This document shows positions 5,788-8,458 of a stretch of 8,458 nucleotides of DNA, piece by piece; the first letter of the stretch is position 1, and each line of letters starts with the position of its first letter. The notes beneath the pieces were generated by a model, which saw only the letters and a list, made by a program, of their open reading frames with translations, made no database searches and was not told where the DNA came from. A program made the position numbers and the translations under genes. Source of the DNA: Bin5 sp034428395 (GTDB lineage: Bacteria > Chloroflexota > Anaerolineae > Caldilineales > Caldilineaceae); contig DAOUHX010000434.1 in NCBI GenBank assembly GCA_034428395.1, positions 1 to 8,458 of the forward strand. Reading direction: 5' to 3'.

Positions 5788-6987
5788 CTATGCGACCAAC
5801 CCTTTGGCGCGGAACGCGGTCGCCAGCCGCCCGATCCCTTCCGTGATCTCCTCCGCCGTGTTGTAGCCAAAACAGAGCCGCAGGCAGTTGGTCCCGGATA
5901 CGCCGTCCGGCGCAAAGGGCGGCCCGGCAAGATAGCCGACGTCGTACTCGTCCAAAATGTCGTCGCGCACGGCAGCCGCGTCCGCGCCCGCGGGCAGCTG
6001 CAGCCAGATGAAAAGGCCGCCTTCGGGCCGGCTCCAGCGCGCGCCGCTGCCGCTGAAGTGCTCGTCGAGCGCCGCCAGCATTGCGTCCCGGCGCTGTTTC
6101 TGGATATCGTTTATTTCTTCGATGTGGCTGTGCAGATGGCCGGTGGAATAGCGGTGCACAGCCCACGAGCCGAAGGTGCTGACCGCGCCGCCGCTCTTTG
6201 CGCCCAACGCCCGCTCGAGAAACTCGCGCGGGCCGGTCATGTAGCCGATGCGCATTCCCGGCGCGATGATTTTTGAGAAGGAGGCCACGTAGAGCACGCG
6301 GCCGCTGCCGTCCAGCGAGTAGATCGACGGCTCGTCGGTCCCTTCGTAGCGCAGATCGACATAACAGTCGTCCTCGACGATCGGCACGTCATATTGCTGC
6401 GAAAGCTGTACCAGGGCCTTACGCCGCGCCAAGGTCATCGTCCAACCCTGTGGATTCTGGAAGGTCGGCACAGTGTAGATCAGTTTCGGCGGCCTGCCCT
6501 CGCCGCGCGCGCTGCGGATGACCTCTTCGACCGACGCCGGGATCATGCCCTCCTCATCGGTCGCCACGCCGCGCATGTCGGCGCGGAAGCGGCGGAATGT
6601 ATTGAGCGTGCCCGCGTAGACGAAATCTTCGGTCAGGACGACGTCGCCAGGGTCGAGCAGCGTTTCAGCGATCATGTGGATCGGCTGGCTGGAGCCGTCG
6701 CCCAGGATAATCTCCTCGGCCGGCACGTTGATCGCCCGGTCGCGTTGCAGCTTGGCGGCCACGAACTCGCGCAGCGGCGTGTAGCCCTGGGGATGCGCGT
6801 AGAGTGAGAGATCGCCGCCCTCCTCCTCCATCGCCTGCCTCAGACCTTCGAGAAGCCCCGCCAGCGGCAGCGAACCCGGGTCCGGATAGGCGACGGCGAA
6901 GTCGTATTTGCCCCGTGTGCCGAAGCCCAGGCCCTTCGGCTCGGACGCGTTGCGGGCATACAGACCGGCATAGCTGAACGTTGACAT
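5788..6987 (-). CDS. PLP-dependent class I aminotransferase (MocR/2-aminoadipate type)
   Basis: The 399-residue protein is a complete fold-type I aminotransferase. Signatures are DLSLYAHPQGYTPLREFVA (59-77), GDGSSQPIHMIAETLLDPGD (96-115, cofactor phosphate region), PTFQNPQG (174-181) with Asn178, VEDDCY (204-209) with the Asp pairing to the pyridine nitrogen, SFSKIIAPGMRIGY with the PLP lysine Lys239, and LRLCFGY with Arg370 as the substrate-carboxylate arginine. The family covers 2-aminoadipate, aromatic and branched-chain aminotransferases and the catalytic halves of MocR regulators. No DNA-binding domain is attached here, so it is an enzyme. ATG 6987 is chosen because it begins the conserved N-terminus and has GGAG eight bases upstream; an in-frame ATG at 7188 would add 67 residues lacking any family resemblance and run into the divergent gene. 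The GNAT gene follows 52 bases downstream. The substrate cannot be assigned. Confidence 0.92.
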   Translation of the reverse strand: MSTFSYAGLYARNASEPKGLGFGTRGKYDFAVAYPDPGSLPLAGLLEGLRQAMEEEGGDLSLYAHPQGYTPLREFVAAKLQRDRAINVPAEEIILGDGSSQPIHMIAETLLDPGDVVLTEDFVYAGTLNTFRRFRADMRGVATDEEGMIPASVEEVIRSARGEGRPPKLIYTVPTFQNPQGWTMTLARRKALVQLSQQYDVPIVEDDCYVDLRYEGTDEPSIYSLDGSGRVLYVASFSKIIAPGMRIGYMTGPREFLERALGAKSGGAVSTFGSWAVHRYSTGHLHSHIEEINDIQKQRRDAMLAALDEHFSGSGARWSRPEGGLFIWLQLPAGADAAAVRDDILDEYDVGYLAGPPFAPDGVSGTNCLRLCFGYNTAEEITEGIGRLATAFRAKGLVA

Positions 6988-7042
6988 GTGCGTTTCTCCA
7001 CTGCTGTGCAGGCGGGATCTTTCTAAAGATTGCGGTAGACAA

Positions 7043-7071
7043 AGCGTAACCGTCAACCGGCAAAATGGCAA
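7043..7071 (-). promoter_or_regulatory. Candidate promoter for the class I aminotransferase
   Basis: On the minus strand, TTGCCA (7071-7066) and TACGCT (7048-7043) are 17 bases apart. The -10 match is poor (three of six). An alternative pair, TTGACG (7056-7051) with CAATCT (7032-7027), is 18 bases apart. Either would transcribe towards ATG 6987. A promoter must lie in this region, but which one is used is uncertain. Confidence 0.3.
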
Positions 7072-7091
7072 CTGAGCGCCCTCCCGTACGC

Positions 7092-7120
7092 TTGTGTGCG
7101 CGCCGGAAAACTGTGATAAT
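7092..7120 (+). promoter_or_regulatory. Extended -10 promoter for the class III aminotransferase
   Basis: TTGTGT (7092-7097) and GATAAT (7115-7120) are 17 bases apart, and TGT directly precedes the -10 hexamer, giving the extended TGn element. Transcription would start near 7127, leaving a leader of about 39 bases. An AAAGGAG ribosome site at 7146-7152 precedes ATG 7166 with a rather long spacing of 13. The promoter position rules out the more upstream in-frame ATG at 7094. Confidence 0.6.
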
Positions 7121-7165
7121 GTGCACTCCGTTACGCTGACAACGAAAAGGAGCCACGGTTCAGAC

Positions 7166-8455
7166 ATGGCGACATTCGAGACCTCCAAACAGTTGATCGC
7201 CGCGGCGTCGCAACAGCTGCCCGGCGGCGTGAACAGCAGCTACCGCCTGGGGATCGCGCCGACGCCGCTGGTTTTCGAACGCGGCGCGGGGCCGTACCTG
7301 TACGACGCCGACGGCAACCGGCTGATCGATTACTATCTGGGCATGGGACCGATGATCCTGGGCCACAACCCGGCGCCGGTGCTTGAGGCAGTGCAGGAGC
7401 AGCTCAGTTCGGGCATTCTATATGCCGGGCAGAGCCGTATCGAGCAGGAGGCGGCCAGGCTCGTCTGCCGCATGGTGCCCTGCGCTGAACGGGTGCGCTT
7501 CAGCTGCGCGGGCAGCGAAGTGGTGCAGGCGGTGATAAGGCTGGCGCGGGCCGCGACCGGGCGTGCGGTTATCATCAAGTTTGAAGGGCACTACCACGGC
7601 TGGATGGACAACATTCTGTGGAGCATCGCGCCCTCGCCGGACGAGTACGGCCCCGAGGAGACGCCCGTGCCGGTTCCCGCCAGCGCCGGGCAGGACCCGC
7701 AGGCAGGGCTGCACACGGAGGTGCTGCCGTGGAACAATCTGGAGCTGCTTGAGAAGCGCCTTGGCCGCGGGGACGTGGCCGCGGTGATTATGGAGCCGGC
7801 GATGTGCAACACCAGCACCATCTTCCCGGCTGCCGGCTACCTGGAAGGAGTGCGCCGCGCCTGCAGCGATACGGGCACGGTCCTGATCTTCGATGAGGTC
7901 ATCACCGGCTTCCGCGTGGCTCCGGGCGGCGCGCAGGCCCATTTCGGCGTTACGCCCGACCTCGCGACCTTCGGCAAGGCGGTCGCCAGCGGTTTCCCCG
8001 TCTCCTGCTTCGCCGGCCGCGCCGACCTGATGGATCGCTTCGGCAGCGGAGAGGTGATGCACGGCGGCACCTTCAACGGCCATCCGGCCTGCATGGCTGC
8101 GCTCGTCGCGACGCTGCACGAGCTGGAAAAACCGGGTACCTTTGCCACCCTCGACCGGCAGGGAACGCGGCTGATGCAGGGCATCCGCGCGGCGTTGGAC
8201 GCGGCCGACATCCAGGCCCGTGTTGACGGGTTCCCCCAGATCTTCCATGTGGGATTCGGCGTGGAGTCGCCTGTGACCGACTATCGCAGTTCGCTGCAGG
8301 CGGACAGGGAGCGGTATGTGCGCTTCACCGCGGCGTTGCACCACAGCGGCGTGCGCGCGCTGGAACGGGGCGCTTGGTTCCTCTCCACCGCGCACACCGA
8401 GGATGTGATCGACGCCACCGTTGCCGCGGTCGCAACGGTGGCGCGGGAGATCTGA
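7166..8455 (+). CDS. Class III PLP aminotransferase, glutamate-1-semialdehyde aminomutase-like
   Basis: The 429-residue protein is a full-length fold-type I, class III PLP enzyme closest in layout to HemL. Visible motifs are LPGGVNSSYR (18-27), DADGNRLIDYYLGMGPMILGH (47-67), CAGSEV for the cofactor-phosphate NSGTEA loop (114-119), FEGHYHGW (139-146), FDEVITGFR (242-250) with Asp243, TFGKAVASGFPVS with the PLP lysine Lys271, and GGTFNGHP (300-307). The C-terminal ALERGAWFLSTAHTEDVIDA matches the HemL end. However, the loop after HYHGW (about 150-180) reads SIAPSPDEYGP and lacks the KAGSG-type gating segment of true HemL. An aminotransferase or aminomutase acting on another substrate is therefore more likely than haem synthesis. 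The start at 7166 is set by the promoter and ribosome site. The gene diverges from the class I aminotransferase; no other tetrapyrrole gene is visible in the window. Confidence 0.9.
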   Translation: MATFETSKQLIAAASQQLPGGVNSSYRLGIAPTPLVFERGAGPYLYDADGNRLIDYYLGMGPMILGHNPAPVLEAVQEQLSSGILYAGQSRIEQEAARLVCRMVPCAERVRFSCAGSEVVQAVIRLARAATGRAVIIKFEGHYHGWMDNILWSIAPSPDEYGPEETPVPVPASAGQDPQAGLHTEVLPWNNLELLEKRLGRGDVAAVIMEPAMCNTSTIFPAAGYLEGVRRACSDTGTVLIFDEVITGFRVAPGGAQAHFGVTPDLATFGKAVASGFPVSCFAGRADLMDRFGSGEVMHGGTFNGHPACMAALVATLHELEKPGTFATLDRQGTRLMQGIRAALDAADIQARVDGFPQIFHVGFGVESPVTDYRSSLQADRERYVRFTAALHHSGVRALERGAWFLSTAHTEDVIDATVAAVATVAREI

Positions 8456-8458
8456 CTC

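Noticed and set aside
79..7091. 11-base identical string CTCCCGTACGC at 79-89 and 7081-7091
   Set aside because: Several 11-base matches are expected by chance in a window of this size; no wider similarity surrounds the copies.
7094..7165. Upstream in-frame start (ATG 7094) for the class III aminotransferase
   Set aside because: It would lie upstream of the -10 element and the likely transcription start, and the added 24 residues have no family match.
7418..8395. Long open frame on the minus strand (325 codons) inside the class III aminotransferase
   Set aside because: It is an antisense by-product of high GC third positions; it has Arg/His-rich composition and no recognisable domain.

Overview
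The window looks like an ordinary chromosomal stretch from a GC-rich bacterium. The mix of families suggests Chloroflexota (Anaerolineae or Caldilineae type): a small HD-domain phosphohydrolase, a divergent TyrA-like dehydrogenase, secreted beta-repeat proteins, a MocR-type class I aminotransferase and a HemL-like class III aminotransferase. This placement comes from recognising protein families, not from a database search. I see no phage, transposon, CRISPR, tRNA or rRNA signal.

The left part (41-2631, all +) holds a site-2-type M50 metalloprotease of the membrane, an HD-domain protein whose start is ambiguous, and a protein with the fold signature of prephenate/arogenate dehydrogenase. The last lacks the residues normally needed to bind and oxidise prephenate. 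A perfect 7-bp hairpin lies just upstream of it.

The middle part (2632-4915, +) is an export module. A good sigma70-like promoter at 2848-2876 drives a 445-residue secreted protein made of four diverged beta-rich repeats. A short lipoprotein with a carboxypeptidase-regulatory-like domain follows 75 bases later and is probably co-transcribed.

The right part holds two minus-strand genes: a class I PLP aminotransferase (5788-6987) and, downstream of it, a GNAT acetyltransferase (4935-5735). They probably form an operon, and the GNAT gene ends convergently 19 bases from the lipoprotein gene. Divergent from the aminotransferase, across a 178-bp promoter region, lies a complete class III aminotransferase related to glutamate-1-semialdehyde aminomutase (7166-8455). 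The two PLP enzymes share a promoter region, which suggests linked amino-acid metabolism, but neither substrate can be read from sequence.

I did not find a clearly new multi-gene system. The observations most worth checking are the TyrA-like protein without its catalytic signatures, the secreted four-repeat protein with cysteine pairs in only two repeats, the HemL-like enzyme without the usual gating-loop motif, and the apparent degenerate second GNAT half.
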